From NCBI GenBank assembly GCA_015232645.1, contig JADFZF010000004.1:1-42930 (forward strand): DNA of 42,930 nucleotides, given 5' to 3'. The translations under genes and the position numbers were made by a program. Under the pieces are notes generated by a model. The model worked only from the letters and a program-made list of their open reading frames with translations, was not told the DNA's origin and searched no databases. Origin of the DNA: Magnetococcales bacterium. GTDB lineage: Bacteria; Pseudomonadota; Magnetococcia; Magnetococcales; UBA8363. This document shows positions 1 to 8,991 of the stretch, piece by piece; the first letter of the stretch is position 1; each line of letters opens with the position of its first letter.

Positions 1-420
1 AATGTACCGGTGCAGAAGGTGCTGCGGGAGTTTCGCGTGGAGGATTCAGCAGGGTATTCCGTCGGACAGACATTGACGGTGGAGCAATTTACCGTGGATG
101 GGCATGTGGATGTGACCGGCAGAGGGATCGGCAAGGGGTTTGCCGGAGTGATGAAACGGTGGGGCTTTGCTGGTGGCAATGCGACCCATGGTGCTCATCG
201 AATTCACCGTTCGCCGGGGTCGATCGGGCAGAATCAGTCCCCGGGTCGGGTGTTTCGCAACAAGAAAATGGCGGGTCATATGGGTGACGGTACGGTCACC
301 ATGCAAAATTTGAAAGTGGCGGCGGTAGACCTTGAAAACAATTTGCTGGTGATCAAGGGGAGCATACCAGGTTCCAAAGGATCGGTTGTTCTGATACGGC
401 ATGCGGTAAAGAAAACCTGA
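1..420 (+). CDS. rplC: 50S ribosomal protein L3 (3' part, cut by window edge)
   Basis: This is the C-terminal 139 residues of ribosomal protein L3, which nucleates 23S rRNA folding. The reading frame is open to the first base of the window, so the true start lies upstream and the GTG at 10 is internal. The family core is visible: GKGFAGVMKRWGF, then HGAHRIHRSPGSIGQ and GRVFRNKKMAGHMG. The glutamine in the GQNQ stretch corresponds to the residue methylated by PrmB in E. coli. The stop at 418-420 lies 26 bases before the rplD ATG, as expected for the S10 cluster. Identification is certain; only the 5' end is missing. Confidence 0.97.
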   Translation, partial: NVPVQKVLREFRVEDSAGYSVGQTLTVEQFTVDGHVDVTGRGIGKGFAGVMKRWGFAGGNATHGAHRIHRSPGSIGQNQSPGRVFRNKKMAGHMGDGTVTMQNLKVAAVDLENNLLVIKGSIPGSKGSVVLIRHAVKKT

Positions 421-446
421 AATTGATCGTGAATACTGAGGATACG

Positions 447-1067
447 ATGGAATTTTCCCTCAAAGATAACCAAAACAATCATCTGAGGACCATAGAGCTG
501 TCGGAAGTGCTTTTTGGCCGGGAGGTTCGTGGTGATCTTCTGGCGCGGATGGTCAACTATCAGTTGGCGAAGCGACGCTCAGGGACCGCCTCGACCAAAG
601 GGCGTTCCCAGGTCCGCGGCGGTGGGCGCAAGCCATACAGACAGAAGGGGACCGGAAATGCTCGGCAAGGTACCATACGGGCACCGCATTTTCGCACTGG
701 CGGTATTGTGTTTGGTCCGTTGCCGCGCAGCTATGCCCATAAGATGGACAAGAAGGAGCGGCGATTGGCGCTGATGACGGCATTATCGGCCAAGCGGGCT
801 GCGGAAGAGATGGTCGTTGTGGACGCCTTGGGAGTGGCGGAGATCAAAACCAAGGCGATGAAGGCGGTGTTGAAGGCATTGGGTGCAGAGTCATCGGCCC
901 TGATCGTCGTAGCGCAGGAGGATCGCAACGTGGAGTTGTCGGCGCGAAATCTGCCCGGGATCAAGGTCCTGCGTTTGGAAGGGATCAACACCTACGATTT
1001 GCTGGCGCACGAAAAGGTTATCATCACTGAAGAAGCTGTGAAAAAGTTGGAGGAGAGGTTGGCGTGA
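447..1067 (+). CDS. rplD: 50S ribosomal protein L4
   Basis: L4 lines the polypeptide exit tunnel and, in enterobacteria, autoregulates the S10 operon. The protein is 206 residues from ATG 447, close to the usual length. The basic tunnel loop is clear, with GTASTKGRSQVRGGGRKPYRQKGTGNARQG split between residues about 45 and 75, followed by a GGIVFGP segment. ATG 447 is preferred because a GAGG ribosome-binding site lies just upstream and the sequence then starts MEFSLKD; an in-frame TTG at 423 would add eight residues with no support. The last codons overlap the rplW start (GTGA at 1064-1067), so translation is probably coupled. Confidence 0.96.
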   Translation: MEFSLKDNQNNHLRTIELSEVLFGREVRGDLLARMVNYQLAKRRSGTASTKGRSQVRGGGRKPYRQKGTGNARQGTIRAPHFRTGGIVFGPLPRSYAHKMDKKERRLALMTALSAKRAAEEMVVVDALGVAEIKTKAMKAVLKALGAESSALIVVAQEDRNVELSARNLPGIKVLRLEGINTYDLLAHEKVIITEEAVKKLEERLA

Positions 1068-1363
1068 GCGATCCGTATACCCTGTACACCATCCTGGAGG
1101 CTCCAAGGATCACCGAAAAGTCAACCCACTGTCAGGAGGTCGGCAATCAGGTGATTTTTGAAGTGCAGCGGGAGGCCAACAAGGCCCAGATTAAAGCCGC
1201 GGTGGAGAAATTGTTTGAAGTTAAGGTCGTTGGCGTTCAGACCGTCAACGTCAAGGGGAAAGTGAAAAGGTTTGGCAGGACAATGGGACGGCGCAAGGAT
1301 TGGAAAAAGGCGATTGTCCGGTTGGAAGCGGGTCAGACCATCGACTTTTTCCAGACGAAATGA
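1064..1363 (+). CDS. rplW: 50S ribosomal protein L23
   Basis: L23 sits at the tunnel exit, where it contacts trigger factor and the signal recognition particle. The 99-residue product has the family hallmarks: an N-terminal APRITEKS-like segment, a conserved FEV-x-R-x-ANK region (VIFEVQREANKAQIKAAVEKLFEV), and the VKRFGRTMGRRKDWKKAIV basic loop. The start codon is GTG 1064, which overlaps the rplD stop by four bases; the only other choice would remove the conserved N-terminus. It lies in S10-cluster order between rplD and rplB. Confidence 0.95.
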   Translation: MSDPYTLYTILEAPRITEKSTHCQEVGNQVIFEVQREANKAQIKAAVEKLFEVKVVGVQTVNVKGKVKRFGRTMGRRKDWKKAIVRLEAGQTIDFFQTK

Positions 1364-1400
1364 GGCCAAAGAACTTGATGAAGGCGCCGGAGTATAGGTC

Positions 1401-2225
1401 ATGGCACTGAGGACTTACAAACCAACATCGAACGGTAGACGCGGTCTGGTCACCGTAGACTATTCGGAGCTTTCGAAGGTCGAGCCCGAGAGTACGCTGC
1501 TGCACGGTATGAGGAGCAAAGGAGGGCGTAATTCTCAAGGGCGGCTGACGGTTCGCTACCAGGGGGGGGGGCACAAACGGCGGTATCGTGAGATCGATTT
1601 TCGTCGGAACAAGCCTGGAGTACCAGCCAAAGTAGCGACCATCGAGTACGATCCGAATCGGACGGCGTTCATCGCGCTTTTGCACTATGCAGATGGTGAG
1701 AAGCGTTATATTCTGGCGCCGCAGCGGTTGAAGACAGGAGATGAGGTGGTGTCGGGCGACCAGGTGGATGTCAAGCCAGGTAACGCCATGCCGCTGCGCG
1801 GGATGCCTATCGGGACGATTGTGCATAATGTGGAAATGAAACCGGGCAAGGGGGGGCAGATTGGCCGGTCAGCAGGCAACTCCATACAGTTGATGGGTAA
1901 GGAAGGGAAGTATGCCCAACTGAAACTGCCATCTGGGGAAATGCGGATGGTACTGTTGGACTGTATGGCGACAGTCGGGTTGGTTTCCAATCCTGACCAC
2001 GGCAATATCAAGATTGGCAAGGCGGGACGGAAGCGGTGGCTGGGAGTGAGGCCGCATGTACGTGGTGTGGCGATGAATCCAGTGGATCACCCGCATGGTG
2101 GTGGTGAAGGTCGGACATCGGGAGGACGGCATCCGTGCACCCCGTGGGGCGTACCGACCAAGGGAAAAAAGACCCGTGGCAAAGGAAAGAATTCAGACCG
2201 TCTGATCATGAGGCGGCGCAAATAG
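1401..2225 (+). CDS. rplB: 50S ribosomal protein L2
   Basis: L2 binds 23S rRNA next to the peptidyl transferase centre and is needed for subunit association. The product has 274 residues, the normal length. The signature near the C-terminus, [20 protein letters not shown], contains the histidine implicated in peptidyl transfer. The GGGHKRRYR motif near residue 55 is encoded by an unbroken run of ten G residues (1562-1571), a slippage-prone tract in an essential gene. ATG 1401 gives the expected [14 protein letters not shown] start. A 69-base spacer separates its stop from rpsS. Confidence 0.97.
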   Translation: MALRTYKPTSNGRRGLVTVDYSELSKVEPESTLLHGMRSKGGRNSQGRLTVRYQGGGHKRRYREIDFRRNKPGVPAKVATIEYDPNRTAFIALLHYADGEKRYILAPQRLKTGDEVVSGDQVDVKPGNAMPLRGMPIGTIVHNVEMKPGKGGQIGRSAGNSIQLMGKEGKYAQLKLPSGEMRMVLLDCMATVGLVSNPDHGNIKIGKAGRKRWLGVRPHVRGVAMNPVDHPHGGGEGRTSGGRHPCTPWGVPTKGKKTRGKGKNSDRLIMRRRK

Positions 2226-2294
2226 TCTCTGGCGGAAGGGATCAGGATTTGCCGGAAGTCGGAATTTCATGGTTTATTGAACAAGGGGTGACAG

Positions 2295-2570
2295 GTGTCT
2301 CGGTCAATCAAGAAAGGTCCTTTTTTTGACGAATATCTTCTCAAGAAGGTGCAACATCTTCGCACCGAAGGACGCAAGGAGCTGATTAAAACATGGTCAC
2401 GCCGGTCAACGATTATCCCTGATTTTGTGGGGTTTACGTTTGGTGTTCACAATGGCAGAAAATTTGTGCCGGTGCTGGTGACGGAGAACATGGTCGGTCA
2501 CAAGCTTGGTGAGTTCAGTCCGACGCGGACTTATCATGGACACACTGCCGACAAGAAGGCGGGCAGGTAG
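2295..2570 (+). CDS. rpsS: 30S ribosomal protein S19
   Basis: S19 forms the head of the small subunit together with S13 and contacts the A-site tRNA region. The 91-residue product begins [18 protein letters not shown] and contains the conserved [28 protein letters not shown] core and [13 protein letters not shown] near the C-terminus. The start is GTG 2295; no ATG is available in a suitable position and the conserved N-terminus begins directly after it. It is followed after 16 bases by rplV. Confidence 0.95.
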   Translation: MSRSIKKGPFFDEYLLKKVQHLRTEGRKELIKTWSRRSTIIPDFVGFTFGVHNGRKFVPVLVTENMVGHKLGEFSPTRTYHGHTADKKAGR

Positions 2571-2586
2571 TATTGAGGGAGTGGCG

Positions 2587-2922
2587 ATGGAAGCGATAGC
2601 CAAAACGAGGAACCTCAGGGTTGCCCCGACCAGAATCCAGCTCGTCATTGATCAAATACGCGGCAAGGATGTACAGTCGGCTTTGAATGTGTTGGAGTTT
2701 TCAAAGAAGCGAGTAGCGAAGGCGGTGAAGGAGACGTTGAAGTCGGCCATCGCCAACGCCGAGAACAACCACGGTTTGGACGTGGATACGCTGTATGTAT
2801 CTCGGGCCCATGTGGATCAAGGACCGATGTTGAAAAGGTTTTTGCCACGAGCGCGGGGACGGGCTTCAAGGATCTTGAAACGGACATCGCATCTGACAGT
2901 CGGGGTGCAGGAACGGGAATAG
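2587..2922 (+). CDS. rplV: 50S ribosomal protein L22
   Basis: L22 spans the large subunit and contributes the extended hairpin that lines the exit tunnel, a known site of macrolide-resistance changes. From ATG 2587 it is 111 residues: MEAIAKTRNLRVAPTRIQLV, then the VLEFSKKRVAKAVKETLKSAIANAENN helix and the tunnel hairpin with RFLPRARGRASRILKRTSH. A GAGGGAG ribosome-binding site at 2575-2581 selects this ATG over longer in-frame alternatives, which would run into rpsS. Confidence 0.95.
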   Translation: MEAIAKTRNLRVAPTRIQLVIDQIRGKDVQSALNVLEFSKKRVAKAVKETLKSAIANAENNHGLDVDTLYVSRAHVDQGPMLKRFLPRARGRASRILKRTSHLTVGVQERE

Positions 2923-2994
2923 TCAGTTCACTTGGTGCCCGGTCGAGGGTATGAAAAATGGCCTGATAGGCCAAATTTGCTGGAGAGAATACTA

Positions 2995-3630
2995 ATGGGG
3001 CAAAAGGTTCATCCCACCGGATTCAGGCTGGGTATCACAAAAACCTGGGACAATCGTTGGTATGCTGACAAGGAGTATGCCAAACTGCTTCTGGAGGATG
3101 ATAAACTCAGGACGTGGCTGAAGAAGCGTCTTGAGCATGCAAGCGTCTCCAAGATTGTCATTGAGCGGCCGGCCAAGAAGGCACGAATCAACATACATTC
3201 GGCGCGGCCGGGAATCATCATAGGCAAGAAAGGGACCGACATTGAAAAGTTGAAGGAAGACTTGCGCAAGATTGCCGACACCGAGGTTCAGATCAACATT
3301 GTCGAGGTGCGCAAACCGGAAGCCGAGGCGCAGCTGATCGCCGAGAATGTGGCGCAACAGTTGGTGAGGCGGGTGGCGTTTCGCCGGGCGATGAAGCGGG
3401 CGGTGACATCGGCGATGCGTCTGGGTGCGCAGGGGATACGGATCAACTGTTCCGGTCGTCTGGGAGGTGGAGAGATTGCCAGGACCGAGTGGTATCGTGA
3501 AGGACGGGTGCCGTTGCATACCTTGCGCGCTGATATCGACTATGGTTTTGCCTCCGCGTTGACGACCTATGGAATTATAGGCGTCAAGGTCTGGGTATTC
3601 AAAGGTGAAGTGATTGAAAAGGAAAAATAG
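2995..3630 (+). CDS. rpsC: 30S ribosomal protein S3
   Basis: S3 forms part of the mRNA entry channel and helicase of the small subunit. From ATG 2995 (GGAGAG just upstream) the protein is 211 residues and begins [12 protein letters not shown]. The KH-type RNA-binding domain has the I-I-G-K-K-G loop near residue 79, and the C-terminal domain carries the [18 protein letters not shown] motif. An upstream in-frame extension to 2932 lacks family similarity. The gap to rplP is 85 bases, unusually long for this cluster, and holds no recognisable gene. Confidence 0.96.
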   Translation: MGQKVHPTGFRLGITKTWDNRWYADKEYAKLLLEDDKLRTWLKKRLEHASVSKIVIERPAKKARINIHSARPGIIIGKKGTDIEKLKEDLRKIADTEVQINIVEVRKPEAEAQLIAENVAQQLVRRVAFRRAMKRAVTSAMRLGAQGIRINCSGRLGGGEIARTEWYREGRVPLHTLRADIDYGFASALTTYGIIGVKVWVFKGEVIEKEK

Positions 3631-3715
3631 GGAATTGGGAGTCGGAGGTTGACTCTTGTCGGCAGAGTGAAGGTATTGCCCCTCCGGGGAGCAGACCGGG
3701 AGAAGGTGGTTTTCA

Positions 3716-4135
3716 ATGTTGTTACAACCGAGAAAGACCAAATACAGGAAAGCCCACAAGGGTCGTGTTCACGGCTTGGCCTACAAGTGTTCCGAGCTGA
3801 ATTTTGGACAATATGGGCTTAAGGCATTGACAGCGGGACGGTTGACAGCCCGCCAGATTGAGGCGGGACGAAGGGCGATGACCCGCCATATCAAGAGGGG
3901 CGGAAGGATATGGATCCGTATGTTTCCCAACATCCCTGTTTCAAAGAAGCCGGCAGAGGTCAGACAAGGGAAAGGGAAGGGGAACCCGGAGTTTTGGATA
4001 GCGCGGGTGAAAGCTGGGCGGATTCTGTATGAGATGGAAGGGGTTACGGAAGCCCTGGCCCACGAGGCCATGTCGCGAGCGGCGGCGAAGCTCCCGGTGC
4101 CAACCAAGTTTGTCGTGCGTGGGAGAATAGGCTGA
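3716..4135 (+). CDS. rplP: 50S ribosomal protein L16
   Basis: L16 organises the A-site side of the large subunit and the central protuberance. It has 139 residues and starts [17 protein letters not shown], which is the family consensus. Also present are the GLKAL segment, the [20 protein letters not shown] helix-loop, and the [19 protein letters not shown] region. Its stop overlaps the rpmC start as TGATG (4133-4137), which suggests translational coupling. Confidence 0.96.
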   Translation: MLLQPRKTKYRKAHKGRVHGLAYKCSELNFGQYGLKALTAGRLTARQIEAGRRAMTRHIKRGGRIWIRMFPNIPVSKKPAEVRQGKGKGNPEFWIARVKAGRILYEMEGVTEALAHEAMSRAAAKLPVPTKFVVRGRIG

Positions 4136-4341
4136 TGAAGGCGTCGAAGATACGCGAGCTAAGTGCCGCGGAGCTGGAAGGGAATCTCAAGGGCCTGTAC
4201 CAGGAAGCGTTCAAGCTGCGTTTCCGCAGCGCGGTGTCGCAACTGGAAAACACCTCCTTGATCAGGAAGGTACGTCGGGATATAGCAAGGATCAAGACCA
4301 TTGCAGGCGAAAAGGGCCGGTCCGAGGGGAAGGAGGTTTAA
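4135..4341 (+). CDS. rpmC: 50S ribosomal protein L29
   Basis: L29 is a small two-helix protein beside L23 at the tunnel exit. The 68-residue product has the usual pattern: [29 protein letters not shown], then [21 protein letters not shown], where the last stretch matches the family NxxxIRxVRRxIARIKT consensus. The ATG at 4135 overlaps the stop of rplP. It is followed by rpsQ after two bases, so it is part of a tightly packed polycistronic mRNA. Confidence 0.93.
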   Translation: MKASKIRELSAAELEGNLKGLYQEAFKLRFRSAVSQLENTSLIRKVRRDIARIKTIAGEKGRSEGKEV

Positions 4342-4343
4342 GT

Positions 4344-4583
4344 ATGCCACCACGGGTTCTTCAGGGAGTTGTTGTCAGTGACAAGATGGACAAGACCGTC
4401 GTGGTACTGGTGGAGAGGCGTGTACGGCATCCCTTGTACGGCAAGATCATACGGCGTTCGAAAAAATACAAAGCCCACGATCCGGAAAATCGGTATGCGG
4501 TAGGAGACACGGTCAAGATTCGCGAGTGTCCGCCGATCAGCAAGGATAAGCATTGGCTGGTGATTGAGGAGGCTGTGGCATGA
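4344..4583 (+). CDS. rpsQ: 30S ribosomal protein S17
   Basis: S17 is a primary 16S rRNA-binding protein with an OB fold. The 79-residue product contains the motifs [20 protein letters not shown], the [18 protein letters not shown] segment, and [18 protein letters not shown], all standard for the family. The ATG at 4344 lies two bases after the rpmC stop, with GAAGGAGG as a strong ribosome-binding site inside the end of rpmC. Its stop overlaps the start of rplN (ATGA at 4580-4583). Confidence 0.95.
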   Translation: MPPRVLQGVVVSDKMDKTVVVLVERRVRHPLYGKIIRRSKKYKAHDPENRYAVGDTVKIRECPPISKDKHWLVIEEAVA

Positions 4584-4948
4584 TTCAAGTGCAGACAATG
4601 CTGGATGTTGCGGACAACTCAGGAGCCAAGAAAGTCCAGTGCATCAAAGTATTGGGTGGGTCGAAAAGACGCTACGCCAGGGTGGGTGATGTCATCACGG
4701 TGGCGATCAAATCCGCCATACCGCGCGGCAAGGTACAGAAGGGTGAAGTGGCGCAAGCAGTGGTAGTCCGGACCAAAAAGGCGATCATCCGCGAGGATGG
4801 TAGCTATATTCGCTTCGACAGCAACGCTGCGGTACTGATCAACAAGCAGGGCGAACCCATCGGCACACGCATCTTTGGACCGGTGACCCGGGAACTGCGG
4901 AGCAAGAACTATATGAAGATTGTGTCTCTGGCTCCAGAGGTCATATAA
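4580..4948 (+). CDS. rplN: 50S ribosomal protein L14
   Basis: L14 lies at the subunit interface and binds the silencing factor RsfS in other bacteria. It is 122 residues, the exact family length. [20 protein letters not shown] is followed by [20 protein letters not shown], the [18 protein letters not shown] segment and [13 protein letters not shown]. It overlaps rpsQ by four bases. A 130-base spacer (4949-5078) separates it from rplX, with no recognisable gene in it. Confidence 0.97.
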   Translation: MIQVQTMLDVADNSGAKKVQCIKVLGGSKRRYARVGDVITVAIKSAIPRGKVQKGEVAQAVVVRTKKAIIREDGSYIRFDSNAAVLINKQGEPIGTRIFGPVTRELRSKNYMKIVSLAPEVI

Positions 4949-5078
4949 GGTCTGGTGGAGTTCGAGTTAGAGCGAGAATGAAGTCAAGCAGGGGATCATC
5001 GGTCGAAGGCCTTAGGGTGTGGCGGGGAGTTTCTCCTGCCGTGCCGGTAGACATAGAGCAGACGGCGGGGTGGATGGG

Positions 5079-5402
5079 ATGAACAAGGGAAGCAAAACCC
5101 GATTGAAAAAAGGCGATCAAGTTATCGTTTTGTCGGGCAAGGACAAGGGTAAACGGGGTCGGATTCTGAAGGTATTGCCCAAAGAGGATGCGGTTTTGGT
5201 CGAGAGGATCAACCTAGTCAAGAGGCATACCAAACAGAGTAAGACCGACGCAGCCGGAATTGTGGAGAAGGAAGCGCCGATTCACAAGTCCAACGTCATG
5301 TTCTATGACCCGATTGCAGGCAGAGGGACAAAGATCAAGATGAAGGTGTTGGAGGACGGCAAGCGGATACGCATTTCCAGCAGGACAGGTGAAGCCGTTT
5401 AG
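5079..5402 (+). CDS. rplX: 50S ribosomal protein L24
   Basis: L24 is an assembly initiator that binds the 5' end of 23S rRNA through a KOW domain. From ATG 5079 the protein is 107 residues. The KOW motif is GDQVIVLSGKDKGKRGRILKV, at about residues 12-32, followed by the VERINLVKRHTKQ segment. An in-frame ATG at 5019 would add 20 residues with no family similarity, so the internal start is chosen, although its ribosome-binding site (GGATGGG) is only moderate. It is followed by rplE after 55 bases. Confidence 0.93.
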   Translation: MNKGSKTRLKKGDQVIVLSGKDKGKRGRILKVLPKEDAVLVERINLVKRHTKQSKTDAAGIVEKEAPIHKSNVMFYDPIAGRGTKIKMKVLEDGKRIRISSRTGEAV

Positions 5403-5457
5403 GCGGGAAGAAGCGCCGCGGAAGTTAATGAGCAATATGCAGCCGGGAAAGTGACTG

Positions 5458-5997
5458 ATGGCCAGGTTGAAGGAACACTATCGAAAGAAGGTCGCGTCGG
5501 ATCTGATCAAGGAATTCGGATACAAGAATCCCATGCAGGTTCCCCGCCTAGAAAAGATTGTGCTCAACATGGGGGTGGGCGAGGCGATCGGAGACCGTAA
5601 TGCCCTGAACGGGGCAGTGAGCGACATGACAGCCATCGCTGGGCAAAAGCCAGTGATCACCCTCGCCAAGCGTTCGGTGGCAGGTTTCAAGTTGCGGGAG
5701 GGGCAGCCGATCGGCTGCCGGGTGACGCTACGGGCGGATCGGATGTACGAGTTTTTGGATCGATTGATCAACGCTGCTTTGCCGAGGGTGCGGGACTTTC
5801 GCGGGGTTTCTGGCAAGTCGTTCGATGGCAGAGGAAACTTTGCCATGGGAGTCAAGGAGCAGATCATTTTTCCCGAGATCGATTATGACAAGGTGGATGC
5901 AGTACGAGGCATGGATGTCATTATTGTGACCACCGCCAAAACGGACGCGGAGGCCAAGGCCCTGCTTCGAGGATTCAACATGCCGTTTGTAAATTGA
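5458..5997 (+). CDS. rplE: 50S ribosomal protein L5
   Basis: L5 binds 5S rRNA and contacts the P-site tRNA in the central protuberance. The 179-residue product starts [20 protein letters not shown] and carries the [14 protein letters not shown] motif, then [25 protein letters not shown] and a C-terminal [25 protein letters not shown]. All are standard for bacterial L5, and the length is typical. It lies in spc-cluster order between rplX and rpsN. Confidence 0.97.
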   Translation: MARLKEHYRKKVASDLIKEFGYKNPMQVPRLEKIVLNMGVGEAIGDRNALNGAVSDMTAIAGQKPVITLAKRSVAGFKLREGQPIGCRVTLRADRMYEFLDRLINAALPRVRDFRGVSGKSFDGRGNFAMGVKEQIIFPEIDYDKVDAVRGMDVIIVTTAKTDAEAKALLRGFNMPFVN

Positions 5998-6019
5998 CAG
6001 GTTAGGAAGCCGAGGTCTT

Positions 6020-6205
6020 ATGGCCAAGAAATCGATGGTGGAAAAGTGGAAGCGTAAACCGAAGTTTGCGGTAAGGGCTTACAACCGCTGCGCCCGTTGC
6101 GGGCGTTCCCGGGGCTACTATCGCAAGTTTTCGCTATGCCGGCTTTGTTTGCGTTCCATGGCCTTGAGGGGAGAGGTTCCTGGAGTAGTCAAGGCCTCCT
6201 GGTAG
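6020..6205 (+). CDS. rpsN: 30S ribosomal protein S14, short zinc-binding form
   Basis: This 61-residue S14 is the short form with two CxxC pairs (RCARCGR at about residues 23-29 and LCRLCLR at 39-45), which bind one zinc ion. It starts [16 protein letters not shown] and ends GVVKASW. Most proteobacteria carry the 101-residue cysteine-free S14 at this place, so the short C+ type is worth noting. It is the only S14 in the window; whether a cysteine-free copy exists elsewhere in the genome cannot be seen. It lies in normal spc order between rplE and rpsH. Confidence 0.95.
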   Translation: MAKKSMVEKWKRKPKFAVRAYNRCARCGRSRGYYRKFSLCRLCLRSMALRGEVPGVVKASW

Positions 6206-6283
6206 GGCATAGAGCAATTGTTAGGGCCGTACAGGCCCGAAAGTTGTCGCAAAGAAATCATCAAGACAATTGGAGTGGTATCG

Positions 6284-6679
6284 ATGGGAATGACCGACCC
6301 AGTCAGTGACATGTTGACCCGGATACGCAATGCGCAGATGGCGGGAAAGAAGTATGTTGATATTCCGGCGTCGCGGATCAAACTGCGTATCGGAGAGATC
6401 CTGGCTGCGGAAGGTTACGTAGCCGGTATCGAAAGGTCGGAGGAGATCGGAGAGAGAAACTTCAGGCTTGTTCTCAAGTATCACTCAGGGCGTCCGGTGA
6501 TCGAAGAGATCACGCGAGTTTCGCGTCCCGGACGGCGGCACTATGTAAGACATGATAAATTACCCCGGATTTATCAGGGGTTGGGAGTGGCCATTGTTTC
6601 GACAAGCAAGGGTGTCATGACGGGCAAGGATGCGGGCAAACAGGGTGTGGGTGGGGAATTGCTTTGTACCGTGTTTTGA
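6284..6679 (+). CDS. rpsH: 30S ribosomal protein S8
   Basis: S8 binds the central domain of 16S rRNA and represses the spc operon in E. coli. From ATG 6284 it is 131 residues and starts MGMTDPVSDMLTRIRNAQMA. The C-terminal signature, VSTSKGVMTGKDAGKQGVGG, is complete. A GGAG sequence about nine bases upstream supports this start; the in-frame TTG at 6218 would add an unrelated stretch. No classical S8-binding operator could be identified near rplE. Confidence 0.95.
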   Translation: MGMTDPVSDMLTRIRNAQMAGKKYVDIPASRIKLRIGEILAAEGYVAGIERSEEIGERNFRLVLKYHSGRPVIEEITRVSRPGRRHYVRHDKLPRIYQGLGVAIVSTSKGVMTGKDAGKQGVGGELLCTVF

Positions 6680-6719
6680 TGTGCCGGAAGCTGATATAAC
6701 AGTTAAGGAAGCCATCACG

Positions 6720-7253
6720 ATGTCGAGAATTGGAAAAAAGCCGGTTCCGGTCCCTCAAGGGGTTGATGTCAAGATCCAGAATCAGAGTGTTGAGGTCAAG
6801 GGGAAGCTGGGCATACTGAAATGCGAGTTTCGACCGGAGGTTGAGATCCACAGGGATGGAGAAGCCTTGTTGCTGACCGTCAAGAGTCATGAAAGGAAAG
6901 CGGTGGCGGTATGGGGGCTATCGCGGTCGCTGTTGAGCAACATGGTCAAGGGGGTTTCTGAAGGATTTACCAAGGTATTGGAAATTCAGGGAGTAGGATA
7001 TCGCGCCGCCGTGACAGGGAACCTCATCCAGCTTAGCCTGGGATACTCGCACCCAGTGGAGTTGAAGCTGCCGGAGGGGGTAACCGCCAAAGTTGAAAAG
7101 AACACGGTGATCACCTTTTCGGGAATAGACAAGCAGAGGCTGGGACAGATTTGTGCAGAGGTACGCGAACTTCGGCCCCCTGAGCCGTACAAGGGCAAGG
7201 GTATTCGCTATGTTGGCGAGTATGTACTGCGCAAGGAAGGCAAGAAGAAGTAG
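6720..7253 (+). CDS. rplF: 50S ribosomal protein L6
   Basis: L6 lies near the factor-binding site of the large subunit. From ATG 6720 (AAGGAAG upstream) it is 177 residues. It begins MSRIGKKPVPVPQGVDV, has the LSNMVKGVSEGFTKVLEIQGVGYRA segment in the middle and ends with the L6 signature RPPEPYKGKGIRYVGEYVLRK split over about residues 152-172. The longer in-frame ORF from 6630 overlaps the end of rpsH and lacks family similarity. Confidence 0.96.
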   Translation: MSRIGKKPVPVPQGVDVKIQNQSVEVKGKLGILKCEFRPEVEIHRDGEALLLTVKSHERKAVAVWGLSRSLLSNMVKGVSEGFTKVLEIQGVGYRAAVTGNLIQLSLGYSHPVELKLPEGVTAKVEKNTVITFSGIDKQRLGQICAEVRELRPPEPYKGKGIRYVGEYVLRKEGKKK

Positions 7254-7274
7254 TAACCTTAAGAGGGTAAAGCG

Positions 7275-7640
7275 ATGGCAAAGGAACGGCATCAGGCCAG
7301 GTGGAGACGGAGTCGGAGGATTCGTAACCGGATTGGTCATGTGCGCAAAGATCGGCTCAGGCTGTCGGTATTTCGCAGTGGGACCAATATTTATGCTCAG
7401 ATTATCGACGACACCAAAGGGGAGACGCTGGTAGCCGCCTCGACTCTGGAGAAGGAGATCAGGGAAGGTCTCAAGAGCTGCGGGAACGTTGAAGCGGCGG
7501 CGGTCGTAGGCAAGGTCTTGGCTGGGAAGGCACTAGAAGCGAGCATCAAGCGAGTCGTGTTTGATCGAGGTGGTTATCTATACCACGGACGCGTCAAGGC
7601 ACTCGCTGAGGCAGCGCGGGAGGCGGGGTTGGAGTTTTAG
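7275..7640 (+). CDS. rplR: 50S ribosomal protein L18
   Basis: L18 escorts 5S rRNA into the large subunit. The 121-residue product has an arginine-rich N-terminus ([16 protein letters not shown]), followed by [20 protein letters not shown] and the C-terminal [28 protein letters not shown], which is the family consensus. A 103-base gap to rpsE (7641-7743) contains no recognisable gene. Confidence 0.96.
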   Translation: MAKERHQARWRRSRRIRNRIGHVRKDRLRLSVFRSGTNIYAQIIDDTKGETLVAASTLEKEIREGLKSCGNVEAAAVVGKVLAGKALEASIKRVVFDRGGYLYHGRVKALAEAAREAGLEF

Positions 7641-7743
7641 GCTGACCCGAAGGTGCTGACCTTGAGAAGCGTGCCATCAGAATTCGGTTATGGACGAACA
7701 GGGTCCTGATTGACTGAACATAAAAATTGATCTAGGTGAAACG

Positions 7744-8271
7744 ATGTCGAAACCCCGCCGAGCCTCAGCAGAGGAAAAAGTAGAAAACTGGCAGACTGAT
7801 GACCTGATTGAAAAACTTGTCGCCATCAAACGGACGGCCAAAGTGGTCAAAGGTGGAAGTCGCTTCAATTTTTCGGCGATTGTTGTCGTTGGGGATGGTA
7901 AAGGAAAAGTGGGGTATGGGTTGGGCAAGGCCAAAGAGGTGCCAGAGTCGATTCGTAAGGCCACCGAGCAGGCGCGTAAAAATATGAAAAAGATGCCGGT
8001 CAAGGATGGCCGGACCCTATTCCATGAGGTCCAGGGAAGGTATGGAGCGGGTCGAGTGGTTTTACGGCCAGCGGCGGAGGGTACGGGAATCATCGCCGGA
8101 GGAGCGATGCGCCCCATTTTTGAGGCGGTCGGTCTGACCGATGTCCTGGCCAAGTCGTTAGGCACATCCAACCCGCACAATTTGATCAAGGCGACCTTTC
8201 ATGCCTTGGAGTCGACCCGATCTCCGGCGATGATAGCGGCCAAACGAGGTTTATCGGTTGAGGCTTTATAG
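7744..8271 (+). CDS. rpsE: 30S ribosomal protein S5
   Basis: S5 contributes to decoding accuracy and mRNA helicase activity. The product is 175 residues. The double-stranded RNA-binding-like domain starts at [20 protein letters not shown] and includes [23 protein letters not shown]; the C-terminal domain carries [21 protein letters not shown] and a [17 protein letters not shown] segment. ATG 7744 is preceded by a weak GGTGAA. The gene is in normal spc order. Confidence 0.96.
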   Translation: MSKPRRASAEEKVENWQTDDLIEKLVAIKRTAKVVKGGSRFNFSAIVVVGDGKGKVGYGLGKAKEVPESIRKATEQARKNMKKMPVKDGRTLFHEVQGRYGAGRVVLRPAAEGTGIIAGGAMRPIFEAVGLTDVLAKSLGTSNPHNLIKATFHALESTRSPAMIAAKRGLSVEAL

Positions 8272-8323
8272 ACGAATCGGAAGGCGGGGCGGCTTAGAAA
8301 GTGGAGCGAAGGAGCAAGAGTTC

Positions 8324-8506
8324 ATGTCTGGGACCATCAGGATTCGCAAAATCGGATCGATCATCGGTAGGCCGGAGAAACATCGAAAGGTGATGGAGTC
8401 TTTGGGTCTGAGGAAGATGGGACAGGAGAGGGTTCTGCCTGACAACCCTGCGGTTCGAGGGATGATCAAGAAGGTCCCACACTTGGTGCAGGTATTGGAA
8501 GAGTAG
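8324..8506 (+). CDS. rpmD: 50S ribosomal protein L30
   Basis: L30 is a small ferredoxin-like-fold protein of the large subunit. From ATG 8324 it is 60 residues: SGTIRIRKIGSIIGRPEKHRKVMESLGLRKMGQ, then DNPAVRGMIKKVPHLVQVLEE, the family consensus. GAAGGAGC upstream supports this start. The longer frame from 8258 overlaps rpsE and is not supported. Confidence 0.94.
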   Translation: MSGTIRIRKIGSIIGRPEKHRKVMESLGLRKMGQERVLPDNPAVRGMIKKVPHLVQVLEE

Positions 8507-8520
8507 AAGGTGCTCAAGCG

Positions 8521-8982
8521 ATGAAACTGAACGAACTTCCCCCGAGGCAGGCTGATCGCAAGCAGGCGAAGCGAGTGGCTCGTGGATTGGGATGTGGGAC
8601 CGGGAAAACGGCAGGCCGCGGTGTTAAAGGGCAAAAGGCCAGGGCAGGAGGTTACCATAAGGTCGGGTTTGAAGGGGGACAGATGCCCTTACAGAGGCGG
8701 CTGCCCAAAGGAGGTTTCAAGAATCCCTTCCGCAAAGAATATGTGACCGTAAGCGTCGGTGATTTCGAGATTTTTGAAGCGAACGCCGAAGTACGGCTGG
8801 AGGATTTACAGGCGAAGGGATTGGTTCGAAAAAATTTGAAATCGGGGGTCAAGCTCCTGGCGGATGGGGAACTGACCAAGCCGTTGCAGATTCACGTCGC
8901 ACGGGCGTCTGGAAGTGCGGTAGCCAAAGTTGAGGCCGTTGGGGGGAAAGTGCATACCGCTGAAGAAAAAAAGGATAGGTAG
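8521..8982 (+). CDS. rplO: 50S ribosomal protein L15
   Basis: L15 is a late-assembly protein of the large subunit with an extended basic N-terminus. The 153-residue product begins MKLNELPPRQADRKQAKRV and carries the glycine-rich GLGCGTGKTAGRGVKGQKAR stretch, then GGQMPLQRRLPKGGF, and a globular C-terminus with GVKLLADGELTKPLQIHVARAS. It lies 14 bases after rpmD and 9 bases before secY. Confidence 0.95.
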   Translation: MKLNELPPRQADRKQAKRVARGLGCGTGKTAGRGVKGQKARAGGYHKVGFEGGQMPLQRRLPKGGFKNPFRKEYVTVSVGDFEIFEANAEVRLEDLQAKGLVRKNLKSGVKLLADGELTKPLQIHVARASGSAVAKVEAVGGKVHTAEEKKDR

Positions 8983-8991
8983 CGACCTTCA